DNA of 64,000 bases, taken from the NCBI GenBank assembly GCA_039794565.1, contig JAUQVX010000011.1:1-64000 (forward strand). Reading direction: 5' to 3'. The notes under the pieces were generated by a model. That model was not told where the DNA came from. It searched no databases and was given only the letters and a program-made list of their open reading frames with translations. The translations under genes and the position numbers were made by a program. Each line of letters starts with the position of its first letter. Positions within the stretch are counted from its first letter, which is position 1. The stretch is from Gloeomargarita sp. SRBZ-1_bins_9 (GTDB lineage: Bacteria; Cyanobacteriota; Cyanobacteriia; Gloeomargaritales; Gloeomargaritaceae). Below, one piece after another: positions 29,767-39,225 of the stretch.

Positions 29767-30439
29767 GTCCCCAGCACAGGGCGCCCACGTAGTCTGGTCC
29801 CAACGCCAAGGGTTGCCATTGCGCCGGCCATCCCCCCCCAAGACCCAAGGAGGTGCCGAGGGTTGTTTCTAACCCAGAAAAATGTCGCAAAAGTCCCGCC
29901 AGTCCTGTTCCCCAGCCTTTGGCATAGGCTTCTTTCGCCGTCCATGTCTGTAGAAAAAACCGCGTCTGCTGGCTGGGGGGCAATGTCTGCCACAGGTGTT
30001 GCTCTCGCCGGGTGCAATAGCGCTTGACCAGACGATCCAGACAGGCCAACGGGCGCACCTGCTCCAGGTCAATGCCCACTCTATACAGGCGACTGACCGC
30101 CACGACCAGCTTGGTGCCGCTATGACTCAGATTGAAGTGCAGGGAATCGTCCGGCAAAACCAACTTGCCCCAGCGGTTACGAACCAAACATAAATCCTGT
30201 GGGGAAACCCCCAAGTAACGCCCCAGCAACCACCGCAGGATGCCCCGGCTGAGGGAAAACCTGTGGCGTTTTTGGGGGCAGGACAATCCAGCCATTTCCG
30301 CGTAGTCTGCAGGGGTCAGCAGCGCCGCCAACGCCCTAGTCCCCTCTGCCCCAAGACCTTGGACCTCCAGGTGATATACCTCAATCCCAGCGACCCCGAC
30401 ATCAGGCAGTGCCGATACAAGGGGTTGTTCAGCCAGCAT
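29744..30439 (-). CDS. 4'-phosphopantetheinyl transferase (Sfp/Sll0495 type)
   Basis: 231 residues. Transfers phosphopantetheine from CoA to acyl carrier protein (and other carrier proteins), turning the apo form to holo. Landmarks: LHFNLSHSGTKLVVAV, VGIDLEQVRP with the metal-binding Asp, and FLQTWTAKEAYAKGWG with the catalytic Lys. I place the start at ATG 30439, which shares its A with the pxcA stop (TGATG), implying coupled translation; the open frame runs further upstream through pxcA. It lies tail to tail with accB, another fatty acid synthesis gene. Confidence 0.88.
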   Translation of the reverse strand: MLAEQPLVSALPDVGVAGIEVYHLEVQGLGAEGTRALAALLTPADYAEMAGLSCPQKRHRFSLSRGILRWLLGRYLGVSPQDLCLVRNRWGKLVLPDDSLHFNLSHSGTKLVVAVSRLYRVGIDLEQVRPLACLDRLVKRYCTRREQHLWQTLPPSQQTRFFLQTWTAKEAYAKGWGTGLAGLLRHFSGLETTLGTSLGLGGGWPAQWQPLALGPDYVGALCWGPILAATA

Positions 30440-31626
30440 CACTGGTTCATCTTTTCCAGGACAGCCACCGCCGACGGGGACGACCGGTTCAGGTAGTTGA
30501 AAATCCAGAACTTGATCATGGCATCCAGCACCACCGGCACCGTGGCAATAAAGGCGTAAATAAACCGGCGGTTGGGCGTCATGCCGAAGTGTTCCGATAC
30601 CGTCTCCAGCAACACCTCCCACCCTTCCACCGAGTGAAAGCCCACAAACAGGTCCGTCACCAGAATGAAAATCAAGACCTTGGTGGGGTCGTTCAGATTG
30701 CGGAAAAAGCGGTCAATAAAGCCCCAGAGCACCGGGAACTGGTCTTGCCCCAAACGCGCCACCACCAGGAAAACCGCCACCCCCGTCAAATCCGCCAACA
30801 AATTGGCCAGGCCGTCCACCGCCCGGTAGGCATTCTTACGAAAAATTTCCAGCGCTTTTTCCTGCAAGGCTTCTTCCCGGCGGGTGGAAAAGTCTGCATT
30901 CAACCCCAGTAAGTGGGTAAACTCCATCGTTTCTTTATAGCGCACAAATTCCTCAATCATTTCCTCCCGGATTTCCTCCCGGAAAAAGGGCCGGACACTG
31001 GTGGGGTGCACATCAATAAATTTGTCCAGCAGAGGAGCATAGACAAGATTTTTCGTCAGGATTTGTGTCAGTAATGGCAAGAGCAACAACAGGCACAAAA
31101 ACCGGATCGCCATCTGCCCTTGACGCCGGAACGCCCGAATCTCCTCCACCACCTTCTCCTCATAGCCGGGTTGCAGTTCTTGGGTAAATTCCTGCAGGGT
31201 GGTTAGGAAGGAGCCACTCTCTTTTTTCAGCCGGCGATTCAAGGGAGATTCCTCATCCTCAGTTCCGGTTTTGTGCGCTTTAGCCCGTTGGCGGTAGGGC
31301 GCCGTCACCTGCTCGATGAAATTCAGTTTTTGCAAAACCTCCTGCTCCAGCTCCAGAGGCAACTCGTCGTGGTTCACCAAAAAATTGAGGGCGTGGAACT
31401 GGGTCAGATGCAGCCGGATCGTCAACAACTGCCGGTCGAGAATACCTTGCAGGTAACGCGCTTGTGCCGGGTCCGGGAATTGGGTCGGTGTTAAAGCCCG
31501 TCCATAGCGCTCCTGTAGGGTCTGGATCCGTTGGGCCGCCCGATAGGCTCGTTCCAGGTTGCGATGGGCCTGCTTGAGAAGCCAACTATTCCAACCGCCC
31601 GCCACCCGTCCCCAATCCGTGGTCAT
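30439..31626 (-). CDS. pxcA: Proton extrusion protein PxcA (CotA/CemA homologue)
   Basis: 395 residues. Homologue of chloroplast CemA/Ycf10, required for light-induced proton extrusion and helping CO2 and nitrate uptake. A long hydrophilic, charged N-terminal part is followed by four hydrophobic segments: MAIRFLCLLLLLPLLTQIL, a DLTGVAVFLVVARL region, VLIFILVTDLFVGFHSVEGWE and the C-terminal FIYAFIATVPVVLDAMIKFWIFNYLNR-like helix. The FVGFHSVEGWE and KFWIFNYLNR stretches are conserved throughout the family. The start is 13 bp downstream of the carotenoid oxygenase gene, so the genes may be co-transcribed. Confidence 0.95.
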   Translation of the reverse strand: MTTDWGRVAGGWNSWLLKQAHRNLERAYRAAQRIQTLQERYGRALTPTQFPDPAQARYLQGILDRQLLTIRLHLTQFHALNFLVNHDELPLELEQEVLQKLNFIEQVTAPYRQRAKAHKTGTEDEESPLNRRLKKESGSFLTTLQEFTQELQPGYEEKVVEEIRAFRRQGQMAIRFLCLLLLLPLLTQILTKNLVYAPLLDKFIDVHPTSVRPFFREEIREEMIEEFVRYKETMEFTHLLGLNADFSTRREEALQEKALEIFRKNAYRAVDGLANLLADLTGVAVFLVVARLGQDQFPVLWGFIDRFFRNLNDPTKVLIFILVTDLFVGFHSVEGWEVLLETVSEHFGMTPNRRFIYAFIATVPVVLDAMIKFWIFNYLNRSSPSAVAVLEKMNQ

Positions 31627-31639
31627 GAACCCAGGGCAC

Positions 31640-33064
31640 TCACTCCGCCGCTATTGTAGATCGGGCATCAGCCCACTTGCCGTGAAACCCCAAAGGGACC
31701 ACCACCGGCAATGCTAGACGACAACAGGGACCGTCGCTAAAGTGGCGCGCCGGGAAAATCCACAATTCACTGCGCCGGTCATGACTGTTGAAAATCAGGT
31801 TGAGCAAATAATCCCCCGTTTCCCCTGGCGCATACACCGGTTCCATACAGTAATAGCCCACACCGCAATCCCACTCCCGCCAGGTTTCCGTTTGCCGGTC
31901 GTAACAGCCGATGACGCTGTCCATTTCCGTCACAATGTTGGCGTCGGCCCGCTTCATCGAGCAGTAGGTGTAACGCCAGGGCTGGCCCACCACCGCCTCC
32001 GGCACCACCGGAAATTCGCAATTGCGGTCCGTCAAGGGCGTGGCCCGTTGCAGTTTGCCGGTGCTCACCGCCAATTCCATTTCCCAGAGTTGACTGGGAG
32101 CCGGCGTCACCGGATCGCCCCTGCTGACTTCCCGCAGATATTCATTGGTGGCAAAGTCCCCATAGCGCACCAACTGCACCCGAATCACCCCCTCCTGAAC
32201 GAGGCACCCATTAGCGAAATGCCATTGAAACCAGGGCGGCGCTTCCGCACGGGTGACCACACGGAAACACTCGCGGTCAATGATCAGAATCTGCGTTCCC
32301 CATTCAGGCTGCCATTCCAACGCTTCGCTGTAGCTTTTTTGGTTCAGGATCAAGGGCAAAAAGTTCAGGCGCACCGGTGGAATGAAAAAGACCAGATAGG
32401 GGCCGGCCAACACAAAGTCATGGATCAAGGGAAATCCGGACAAGGGGATGGCAGCGCGCTGACGAATCCGGCCATCCGGCCCACTGCGATAGAGATGTAG
32501 GGTGCCCTGCCAGCCCAAACTCACCCCAAAGTTGTAGATGTCTCCCGTCAAGGGATCCCGTTTAGGGTGGGCGGCATAGGGGGTGGTGGGCGTTAAACTC
32601 CCTAGCAAATCCAACCCCCAAGTCGCCAGGGATTGCCGGTCCAACTGATGGGGCGCCCCGCCTTCCCACAGGGCCAGCAGCCGGTCTGGCAAAGGTAGCA
32701 CCGACGTATTGGCGCAATTTTTCACATTTTTGCCGAAAATGCGCTCCCACAAGGACCCCGGCGCCGTCATGCCGTAGTTGGCAAATAGATACCGCCCGCT
32801 TTTTTCCTCCGCCTGGTAGCCCTCCGTCTGCACATAGCGCAACAAACCCGTCGCCCGTCCCCCGGTGAAATGCACCGCCAGAATCGCCCCATCCCCATCG
32901 AACCAGTGACCCACCCGCTGGTGGCCCCGCGTCAATCGCCCCGGCCCATTCCGGTAAAACGTTCCCCGCAGGTCCGGTGGGATATGCCCCTCCAGCACCG
33001 GTAAAGCTACGGGACCGAACTCAACCGCCGGCGTCAAGATAGCCGCTTGCCAGGGATGGGCCAT
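31640..33064 (-). CDS. Carotenoid cleavage dioxygenase (apocarotenoid oxygenase type)
   Basis: 474 residues. Iron-dependent beta-propeller enzyme. The four His ligands appear in order in AHPKRDPLTGDIYNFG, PLIHDFVLAGPY, FQWHFANGC and the C-terminal LGFHGKW. N-terminal PPDLRGTFYRNGPGR and HWFDGDGAILAVHF are family-typical. Closest in pattern to cyanobacterial apocarotenoid-15,15'-oxygenase (Diox1), which makes retinal from apocarotenals. No retinal-binding rhodopsin gene is in the window. Upstream is the divergent CHAT gene, 120 bp away. Confidence 0.9.
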   Translation of the reverse strand: MAHPWQAAILTPAVEFGPVALPVLEGHIPPDLRGTFYRNGPGRLTRGHQRVGHWFDGDGAILAVHFTGGRATGLLRYVQTEGYQAEEKSGRYLFANYGMTAPGSLWERIFGKNVKNCANTSVLPLPDRLLALWEGGAPHQLDRQSLATWGLDLLGSLTPTTPYAAHPKRDPLTGDIYNFGVSLGWQGTLHLYRSGPDGRIRQRAAIPLSGFPLIHDFVLAGPYLVFFIPPVRLNFLPLILNQKSYSEALEWQPEWGTQILIIDRECFRVVTRAEAPPWFQWHFANGCLVQEGVIRVQLVRYGDFATNEYLREVSRGDPVTPAPSQLWEMELAVSTGKLQRATPLTDRNCEFPVVPEAVVGQPWRYTYCSMKRADANIVTEMDSVIGCYDRQTETWREWDCGVGYYCMEPVYAPGETGDYLLNLIFNSHDRRSELWIFPARHFSDGPCCRLALPVVVPLGFHGKWADARSTIAAE

Positions 33065-33153
33065 GGTTCCCTCCAGAGGCCAAGGTTGCTGCTACAGACT
33101 ATAGCAGCGATGACTCGGCGGGGCTCACCCCGGTCAGCTCTCGGGCAAGGGCC

Positions 33154-33159
33154 TATGAT
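33154..33159 (+). promoter_or_regulatory. Candidate -10 element upstream of the TPR-CHAT gene
   Basis: TATGAT sits 25 bases upstream of the ATG at 33185 in the 120-bp gap between two divergent genes. The sequence 17 bases upstream of it (CGGTCA) is a poor -35 element, so this may depend on an activator or may be chance. Confidence 0.3.
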
Positions 33160-33184
33160 TTAAGTCAACCAGGGGTCGAGCAGT

Positions 33185-35770
33185 ATGCTGAGCGGACCAT
33201 GGCTGCGTTTAGCGGTCGTTTCCCTGCTGGGTAGTGGGGTTTGGGTCTGGTGTCCTGTCAGCTTGGGCCAACCCCCAGCTACACCTCCTTCCCAGGGACA
33301 ACCCCGCGCAGAGTTGGTGGAACACCTGGCCGAGCAGATTTACCAGCAAATCTCCCAACTGGAAGAACAAGGCAACTTAGCGGCTGCTATTTCCCTGGCA
33401 GAGTACTTGGCAGTCTTGCTCTATCGTAACCTTGGCGGCAGTCACCCCCTACTGGCGGATGCCCTCAACCTCATAGGCAGACTCCAGACGGAGCAGGGGA
33501 ACTATGCAGCCGCTTTGCCGCTCTACCAGCGAGCATTGGCCATTCGTGAAGAGATACTGGGCCCCGAGCATCCTGAGGTGGCCTTCACCCTCAATAACCT
33601 GGCCAATCTCTACCGGATCCAGGGCAACCACCAAGCGGCATTGCCCCTTTTACAGCGGGCCTTAGCCATTGCCGAAAAGAGCTTGGGGCCCCGCCATCCT
33701 GAGGTGGCCATCACCCTCAACAACCTGGCACTTCTCCAAGCCGAGCAACAAAACTACCCACAGGCGTTGTCCTTGTATCAGCGCGCTTTAACCATCCTGA
33801 CCCAGGCATTTGGGGAAAGCGATCCCTATGTCGCCACCGTGCTGACCAATTTGGGGACATTGCATCAGGCGCGCCGGGATACTGCAACGGCCTTGGCCCT
33901 TCTGCAGCGGGCCCTAGCCATTCGCCTACAAATTCTCCCCTCCGACCATCTCGACATTGCCAATAGCCTGAATAACTTAGCAGCCCTCTATTATGACCAG
34001 CGGGATTACTCGGCGGCCCTCCCCCTGTACCAGCAAAGCCTAGCCCTGGTTCAATCCCGGCTGGGGACAACCCACCCCATCGTGGCAACGGTCCTCACTA
34101 ACCTGGCTTTGGTCTACTGGCAGCAGGGCGACCTGAACCAAACCCTGGCCTTACTGAAGCAGGTCCAAGACATCGAAGAACACAATCTCCGTCAAAACCT
34201 GGTGGTTGGTTCTGAAGCGTACAAGCGCAACTATATGACCACCTTTCGCGACACCACCGACGCTGTGATCTCGCTCCATTTGCAGGTTCTGCCTGCCAGT
34301 GCTGAGGCCACCCACCTGGCCCTGACAACGATTTTACGGCGTAAGGGACGGCTGCTGGATTTCCTTAGCCAGAACCAGGCGCGCCTACAACGGCAACTAG
34401 CGGCTGCGGAGCAGGCCAAACTGCAACAGCTCAGCCAACTGCGCACCAGAATTGCTCGCTTGGTGTTTGACCCCGTGACCGCCCCAGACCCTTCGCTGGT
34501 GTCCCAATTGCGCCAGGAAGCGGACCAACTGGAGGCGGAACTCAGTTTGCGCAGTGCTGCCTTCCGGGAACTGACCCAGCCGGTCATAGTCAGGGACGTC
34601 CAACGGTGGATTCCGACCGATGCCGCCCTAGTGGAATTTATCCGTTATCGCCCCTACAACCTGCAGACCAACCGCTTTGATGAACCCCGCTATGGGGTAT
34701 ATGTACTGCGGGCAACCGGCCAACCCCAGGGAAAGGACCTCGGTCTAGCGGTTGATATTGACGCCCAAGTCCGTCAGGCCTACCTACGCCTGGCCGACCC
34801 CCGTTCCCCCAAGGAAGCATTGCAACAGGCAGCCCAAGCGCTCGCGGCACGGTTAATCACCCCTATTCGGTCGTGGCTGGGCCAGGCGACCCACCTACTG
34901 ATTAGCCCCGATGGCGAACTCAACAGGATTCCGTTTCCGGCCCTGGTGGATAGCAAGGGGCAATATTTGCTGGAGTCCTACCTAATTACCCTACTGACCT
35001 CCGGGCGAGAACTCCTGCGGATGACATCGCCACCGGGAGCCGCCACTGCCCCGTTGATCGTAGCTGATCCCAGCTTTGGTGACCCCCCCCAGCAGTCTTT
35101 CGCGTCCCCATCCTGGGCCAACATAGGTCTGCCGGATGGATTCCATCTCACCTTTACCCCCTTGCCAGGTACGGCCCAGGAGGCCCAGGCTATTAAAGCG
35201 CTCCTACCCACAGCTCGCCTATTGACCCGGACAGCAGCGACAGAATCAGTGGTCAAAGCTGCCACAGCACCCCAAGTTCTCCATTTGGCAACCCATGGCT
35301 TTTTCCTGGCCAACTGGTCCTCAAAAGGACCCTGGGAAAACCCACTTTTGCGGTCGGGATTGGCCTTGGCCGGGGTCAATCAACGACACAGCACTTCGCC
35401 AGCAGATGATGATGGAGTGCTTACAGCCCTAGAGGTAACCAGCATGCATCTGCACGGTACAGCGTTGGTGGTTCTATCGGCCTGTGACACGGGGCGGGGG
35501 GAGGTGGTCAACGGCGAAGGGGTCTACGGGTTACGGCGAGCCTTCACATTGGCAGGGGCGCGGTCCCAGGTGAGTACCCTGTGGAAGGTGGATGACCAAG
35601 CCACTCGAGACATTATGGTGGCGTTTTACCAGAACTTACGCCGGGGCCTGGGAATTACCGAAGCCCTCCGACAGGTGCAACGAGAGCGGTCAAAGCGGGA
35701 ATCGCCCTACTACTGGGCAGCCTTTGTGGCTAGCGGCGATTGGTCTCCCCTACCCTGGCGACGGCCATGA
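33185..35770 (+). CDS. Exported TPR-CHAT domain protein
   Basis: 861 residues. An N-terminal signal-like hydrophobic segment (about residues 6-27) precedes a Pro-rich spacer, so the protein is probably exported. About seven 42-residue kinesin-light-chain-type TPR units occupy roughly residues 40-340 (for example LGPEHPEVAFTLNNLANLY). A Gln/Leu-rich, helical, probably coiled region follows to about 475. The C-terminal CHAT domain spans about 560-860: His704 in HLATHGFF and Cys767 in VVLSACDTGRG form the caspase-like dyad. TPR-CHAT proteins are known as separase/caspase-like proteases. Its target is unknown. Confidence 0.9.
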   Translation: MLSGPWLRLAVVSLLGSGVWVWCPVSLGQPPATPPSQGQPRAELVEHLAEQIYQQISQLEEQGNLAAAISLAEYLAVLLYRNLGGSHPLLADALNLIGRLQTEQGNYAAALPLYQRALAIREEILGPEHPEVAFTLNNLANLYRIQGNHQAALPLLQRALAIAEKSLGPRHPEVAITLNNLALLQAEQQNYPQALSLYQRALTILTQAFGESDPYVATVLTNLGTLHQARRDTATALALLQRALAIRLQILPSDHLDIANSLNNLAALYYDQRDYSAALPLYQQSLALVQSRLGTTHPIVATVLTNLALVYWQQGDLNQTLALLKQVQDIEEHNLRQNLVVGSEAYKRNYMTTFRDTTDAVISLHLQVLPASAEATHLALTTILRRKGRLLDFLSQNQARLQRQLAAAEQAKLQQLSQLRTRIARLVFDPVTAPDPSLVSQLRQEADQLEAELSLRSAAFRELTQPVIVRDVQRWIPTDAALVEFIRYRPYNLQTNRFDEPRYGVYVLRATGQPQGKDLGLAVDIDAQVRQAYLRLADPRSPKEALQQAAQALAARLITPIRSWLGQATHLLISPDGELNRIPFPALVDSKGQYLLESYLITLLTSGRELLRMTSPPGAATAPLIVADPSFGDPPQQSFASPSWANIGLPDGFHLTFTPLPGTAQEAQAIKALLPTARLLTRTAATESVVKAATAPQVLHLATHGFFLANWSSKGPWENPLLRSGLALAGVNQRHSTSPADDDGVLTALEVTSMHLHGTALVVLSACDTGRGEVVNGEGVYGLRRAFTLAGARSQVSTLWKVDDQATRDIMVAFYQNLRRGLGITEALRQVQRERSKRESPYYWAAFVASGDWSPLPWRRP

Positions 35771-35809
35771 CGCCGCACCCCCCAGATAACCCCTAGCTAG
35801 GAGAGGACC

Positions 35810-35815
35810 TATAAT
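35810..35815 (+). promoter_or_regulatory. Candidate -10 element of the GT4 operon
   Basis: A perfect TATAAT, about 67 bases upstream of the chosen ATG of the first glycosyltransferase gene (35882). No convincing -35 box lies 16-18 bases upstream. The surrounding gap is only 111 bp long. Confidence 0.4.
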
Positions 35816-35881
35816 GGGGGGTGGCCATGCCAGCCCGGTTTGGCGTGGGTCAGCCGTCGCGACCAGGTATCTACCTGTCCC

Positions 35882-37054
35882 ATGGTCTCCCCCCTTTACC
35901 GCATCTGCTTTGTCGGCGGCAGTCGCTACCAGCGTCCCTTGAATCCGACCCAGCGCAAGAAGTTTGTGCTGCTTAGCCGGCTGGGGCCAGTCCATGTCAT
36001 TGGCTTTTCCCGGGATTGGCAGCCCCGATTTTTTCAAGAAGAAGCCTATTTTTACCTCCTACCCAATTGGCCCTGGCCACCCCTTCGCTACATACAGTTT
36101 CTGCTGGTGGTACCCCCCATCTTGCTGTGGCTTGTCTGGCGACAGCGGATTCAGGTGGTGATTGCCCAGAGTCCCTATGAAGCCCTGGCGGTTTTGCCGG
36201 TCAAAAAACTGGCCCAACTAGCCCATCACCGACTGTGTTTAGTGGTGGAAAGTCACAACGATTTTGAAAATTATCTGTTTTTACAGCGGCGGGTTTGGTG
36301 GCCTGGGCTTTACAAGGGATGGATGCGTTGGGTTGCCCGGTTAACCCTCGGTCAAGCTGACGTATTACGGGCGGTTTCCCGCGCCACCGCTGACCAACTC
36401 CAGGCTTATGCCCCAGGCCGACCGATGGTTACCTTTATCGCCTGGACAGACTTGGAGAGTTTTTATGCAGCCGGCGATGCGGTGGGGGAAACGGCGAAGG
36501 AATTAACGGTGGTTTATGCCGGTGTGTTGATTCCCTGTAAGGGCTTGCATCACCTGGTGGCAGCTTTTGGGCAAGTGGTTCAGCAGGTACCCTCGGCCCG
36601 CCTAACAATCATTGGCCGTCCTGAAAATAGGGCATATGCCCAGGGGCTGACGCAACAGGTTAGGCAGGCTCATTTGCAGGAGCATGTCGCTTTTCTACCG
36701 GAGATGCCCCAGCAGCAATTGGCCGCGGAAATGGCTAGGAGTACGGTTTTGGTTTTGCCGTCGTTGGCGGAAGCTTTGGGGCGAGTTTTGCTGGAGGCCA
36801 TGGCTACGGGTACACCGGTGGTGGCCAGTGCAGTCGGGGGTATCCCGGATGTGGTGCGGGACGGGGTCAACGGTTTCTTGGTCCCACCCGGCGATGAGGC
36901 AGCCCTGGCTAGACGCCTGGTGTATTTACTGCGGCATCCTGAGGCGGCCCACACCATGGGACAACGGGGTCGGCAAATGGTCAAAACCTTCTTTAGCCCC
37001 GAACGCTACTACCAGGGCTACGCAGACCTCTGTCGGCTATGTTTAGGGCGATGA
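35882..37054 (+). CDS. GT4-family glycosyltransferase (first of three)
   Basis: 390 residues from ATG 35882; the open frame begins at 35840. GT-B fold of GT4: N-terminal acceptor half with conserved VVESHNDFEN, donor half with VVYAGVLIPCKGLHHLVAAF, LTIIGRPENRAYAQGL and the nucleotide-sugar motif LPSLAEALGRVLLEAMATGTPV, containing the E-x7-E pattern, followed by AVGGIPDVVRDGVNGFLV. Likely adds a sugar to an exopolysaccharide or lipid-linked glycan. The stop overlaps the next glycosyltransferase start (ATGA); with the third gene it makes a small polysaccharide operon. Confidence 0.88.
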   Translation: MVSPLYRICFVGGSRYQRPLNPTQRKKFVLLSRLGPVHVIGFSRDWQPRFFQEEAYFYLLPNWPWPPLRYIQFLLVVPPILLWLVWRQRIQVVIAQSPYEALAVLPVKKLAQLAHHRLCLVVESHNDFENYLFLQRRVWWPGLYKGWMRWVARLTLGQADVLRAVSRATADQLQAYAPGRPMVTFIAWTDLESFYAAGDAVGETAKELTVVYAGVLIPCKGLHHLVAAFGQVVQQVPSARLTIIGRPENRAYAQGLTQQVRQAHLQEHVAFLPEMPQQQLAAEMARSTVLVLPSLAEALGRVLLEAMATGTPVVASAVGGIPDVVRDGVNGFLVPPGDEAALARRLVYLLRHPEAAHTMGQRGRQMVKTFFSPERYYQGYADLCRLCLGR

Positions 37055-38130
37055 ATCTCCTGGTGTTTAACTTGGCCACGGATGCCCATCATCCCCTGCT
37101 TGGGTTCACCACCCTGTGGTTGAACAAACTAGCAGAACGGGTGGCGGCTATCCATGTCATCACCATGCGGGCCGGTGTACTGCAGTTGCCAAAGAATGTC
37201 CAGGTTTATTCCTTGGGCAAAGAACGGGGCTATAGTGAACCCCGGCGGGCTGTGCGCTTCTATAGATTTCTCTCTCACATCCTACGTCATCACCGGATTG
37301 ATCTGTGTTTTTCCCACATGACGCCCCTGTTGACCAACCTGGCGGCCCCGCTCCTGAAACTGCACCGGATTCCGATTGTTACGTGGTACGCCCACCCCAG
37401 CCTCACCCGCCAATTGAAACTGGCCCATTTTTGGTCGGACCGGATGGTGAGCAGTCTCCCCACCGCCTACCCCTATCGCCAGGACAAATTGGTGGTCGTC
37501 GGCCAGGGCATTGACACGGATGTATTCCAACCGGCTGCCGGGGAGAAGGAGTGCCCTGATCAACCCCTCATCTTGGCGGTGGGGCGGCTGTCGCCGGTGA
37601 AGGATTACGGGACGTTGATTGCGGCGGTGGCCCGACTGGTGTATCAGGAGCAGCGTCCGGTTACGGTGCGCATTGTCGGTAATCCTGCCCATCCTGGCGA
37701 TGAAGACTATGCAGCGTCTTTACGCCGTCAGGTTCAGGCGCTAGGTCTAGAAACCCGTGTGCATTTCCGACCGGCGGTGGCCCTGTATGAACTGCCCGCT
37801 ATTTATCGGCAATGCACGGTGTATGTGAATCTCACCCCCACCGGTTTTGGTGATAAGGTGGCCCTGGAGGCGATGGCCTGCGGAAAGGTGTGTTTGGCCG
37901 CTAACCAGGGGTTTCGGGAAACGTTGGGGGTTTACGCCGACCAATTGCTGTTTGCCCATGGCGATCCGGAGGATTTGGCCGGCAAACTGGCTAACCTGTT
38001 GTCTTTGTCTGAGGCGCAAAGGCAGGTGATGGGAAGTTATCTGCGCCAACAGGTTATTCGCTATCACAGCCTGGACCGGTTGATGGAGCGTTTGGTGAAC
38101 CTGTTTACCGAACTCACGGCTAAGGGATGA
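37051..38130 (+). CDS. GT4-family glycosyltransferase (second of three)
   Basis: 359 residues from ATG 37051, which overlaps the previous stop by 4 bp. The N-terminal half has TTLWLNKLAERV and a WYAHPSLTRQLKLAHFWSD acceptor-domain segment. The donor half shows VVGQGIDTDVFQPA, ILAVGRLSPVKDYGTLIAAV, RIVGNPAHPGDEDYAASL and NLTPTGFGDKVALEAMACGK with the E-x7-E-like region partly replaced by GDKVALEAMACG. Donor and acceptor unknown. Six bases separate it from the next gene. Confidence 0.86.
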   Translation: MNLLVFNLATDAHHPLLGFTTLWLNKLAERVAAIHVITMRAGVLQLPKNVQVYSLGKERGYSEPRRAVRFYRFLSHILRHHRIDLCFSHMTPLLTNLAAPLLKLHRIPIVTWYAHPSLTRQLKLAHFWSDRMVSSLPTAYPYRQDKLVVVGQGIDTDVFQPAAGEKECPDQPLILAVGRLSPVKDYGTLIAAVARLVYQEQRPVTVRIVGNPAHPGDEDYAASLRRQVQALGLETRVHFRPAVALYELPAIYRQCTVYVNLTPTGFGDKVALEAMACGKVCLAANQGFRETLGVYADQLLFAHGDPEDLAGKLANLLSLSEAQRQVMGSYLRQQVIRYHSLDRLMERLVNLFTELTAKG

Positions 38131-38136
38131 ACGCTG

Positions 38137-39225
38137 ATGGTCAAAGTTGCCCTGATTTGTCCCTTTGATGTGGACCGTCTTTCGGGAACGCCGGTGCGCG
38201 CCCATTTGACGGCCCAGGTGCTCCACCGCTGTTGCCGGTTGCGGGTCTATGCCACAGGGGGTTCGGCGCCCTACGTGGAAGTGGTGCCCCGGGCTTGGGT
38301 AACCCGTTTTCGCTGGGATCGTTTCACCCGCTATGTGACCCGGGCGCTGTACCGCTTTCAACCGGATGTGATTCATCTGATTCAACCTGCCGGTATCCTG
38401 GCGGCCTTGGCCTATCGGTTGTCTGCCCCCCGGGTGAAGATCATCTTGGAAATTCACGGGTTAACCCGCTACGAAATGACCCAGGCCCGGCCCTGGTCGT
38501 GCACAACGTTTCAGTTCCTGGAATGGCTAAGCCTCAGGTCAGCCGACCGGATTATCGCCATGAGCCACAGCCAAAAGGACCTGATAGGGCAAGAATTTGG
38601 CGACCATCTGGCGACCAAAATAGATGTTATCTGGGGGCCGGTGGAGGTTCGCTCCATTCCCTATGTCCCGCCGCCAGTCGGCCCAAAGTTCATCGTTGGC
38701 TATCTGGGCAACGGCAGCTTTTGGCAGGGCATTGATTTGATCTTGTATGCAGTGGCGCGTCTGAGCCATCATCCAGATATTCACTTTTTGTTGGGGGGGA
38801 TTCAACCGGAACTTTACCGTATTGACCTACCCCAACCCCTGCCCCTGAATCTGACCGTGCTCCCGACGGTTCCCCGAGGCGAAGAAGGTGCTTTTCTCAG
38901 CCAGTGCCATGCCCTTATTTCCAGCCGCGTGAGGGGGCCGGTTTCCCAGAGTCAATACCCCTATAAGTTGTCCTATTACCTGGCGGCGGGACGCCCCGTC
39001 ATTGCTTCGGCCGTCAGTGACCAAGCCTTAATTCTGCAGCAGGGGCAGTGTGGCCTGATTTTTGACCCGGATCAACCGGAGACCCTGGTGCAACGGATTC
39101 TGGAGCTGTACCACATGCCCGCCGAGCAGCGTCAACACCTGGGTGAACAGGGCCGCCGTTTTGCCGAAAACCATCTCGCTGCCGACCACCTCGGCCCGAA
39201 GTTGCTGGCTATTTACCAGGTTTAG
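38137..39225 (+). CDS. GT4-family glycosyltransferase (third of three)
   Basis: 362 residues. N-terminal region PFDVDRLSGTPVRAHL, then HGLTRYEMTQARPW and a helical YAVARLSHHP unit; donor half with GYLGNGSFWQGIDLILYAV, HFLLGGIQPELY and YPYKLSYYLAAGRPVIASAVSD. The last segment replaces the classical E-x7-E motif with K-L-S-Y-Y-L-A-A-G-R-P, as seen in many GT4 members. Gene ends in TTAG shared with the convergent J-domain gene (4-bp overlap). Confidence 0.85.
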   Translation: MVKVALICPFDVDRLSGTPVRAHLTAQVLHRCCRLRVYATGGSAPYVEVVPRAWVTRFRWDRFTRYVTRALYRFQPDVIHLIQPAGILAALAYRLSAPRVKIILEIHGLTRYEMTQARPWSCTTFQFLEWLSLRSADRIIAMSHSQKDLIGQEFGDHLATKIDVIWGPVEVRSIPYVPPPVGPKFIVGYLGNGSFWQGIDLILYAVARLSHHPDIHFLLGGIQPELYRIDLPQPLPLNLTVLPTVPRGEEGAFLSQCHALISSRVRGPVSQSQYPYKLSYYLAAGRPVIASAVSDQALILQQGQCGLIFDPDQPETLVQRILELYHMPAEQRQHLGEQGRRFAENHLAADHLGPKLLAIYQV

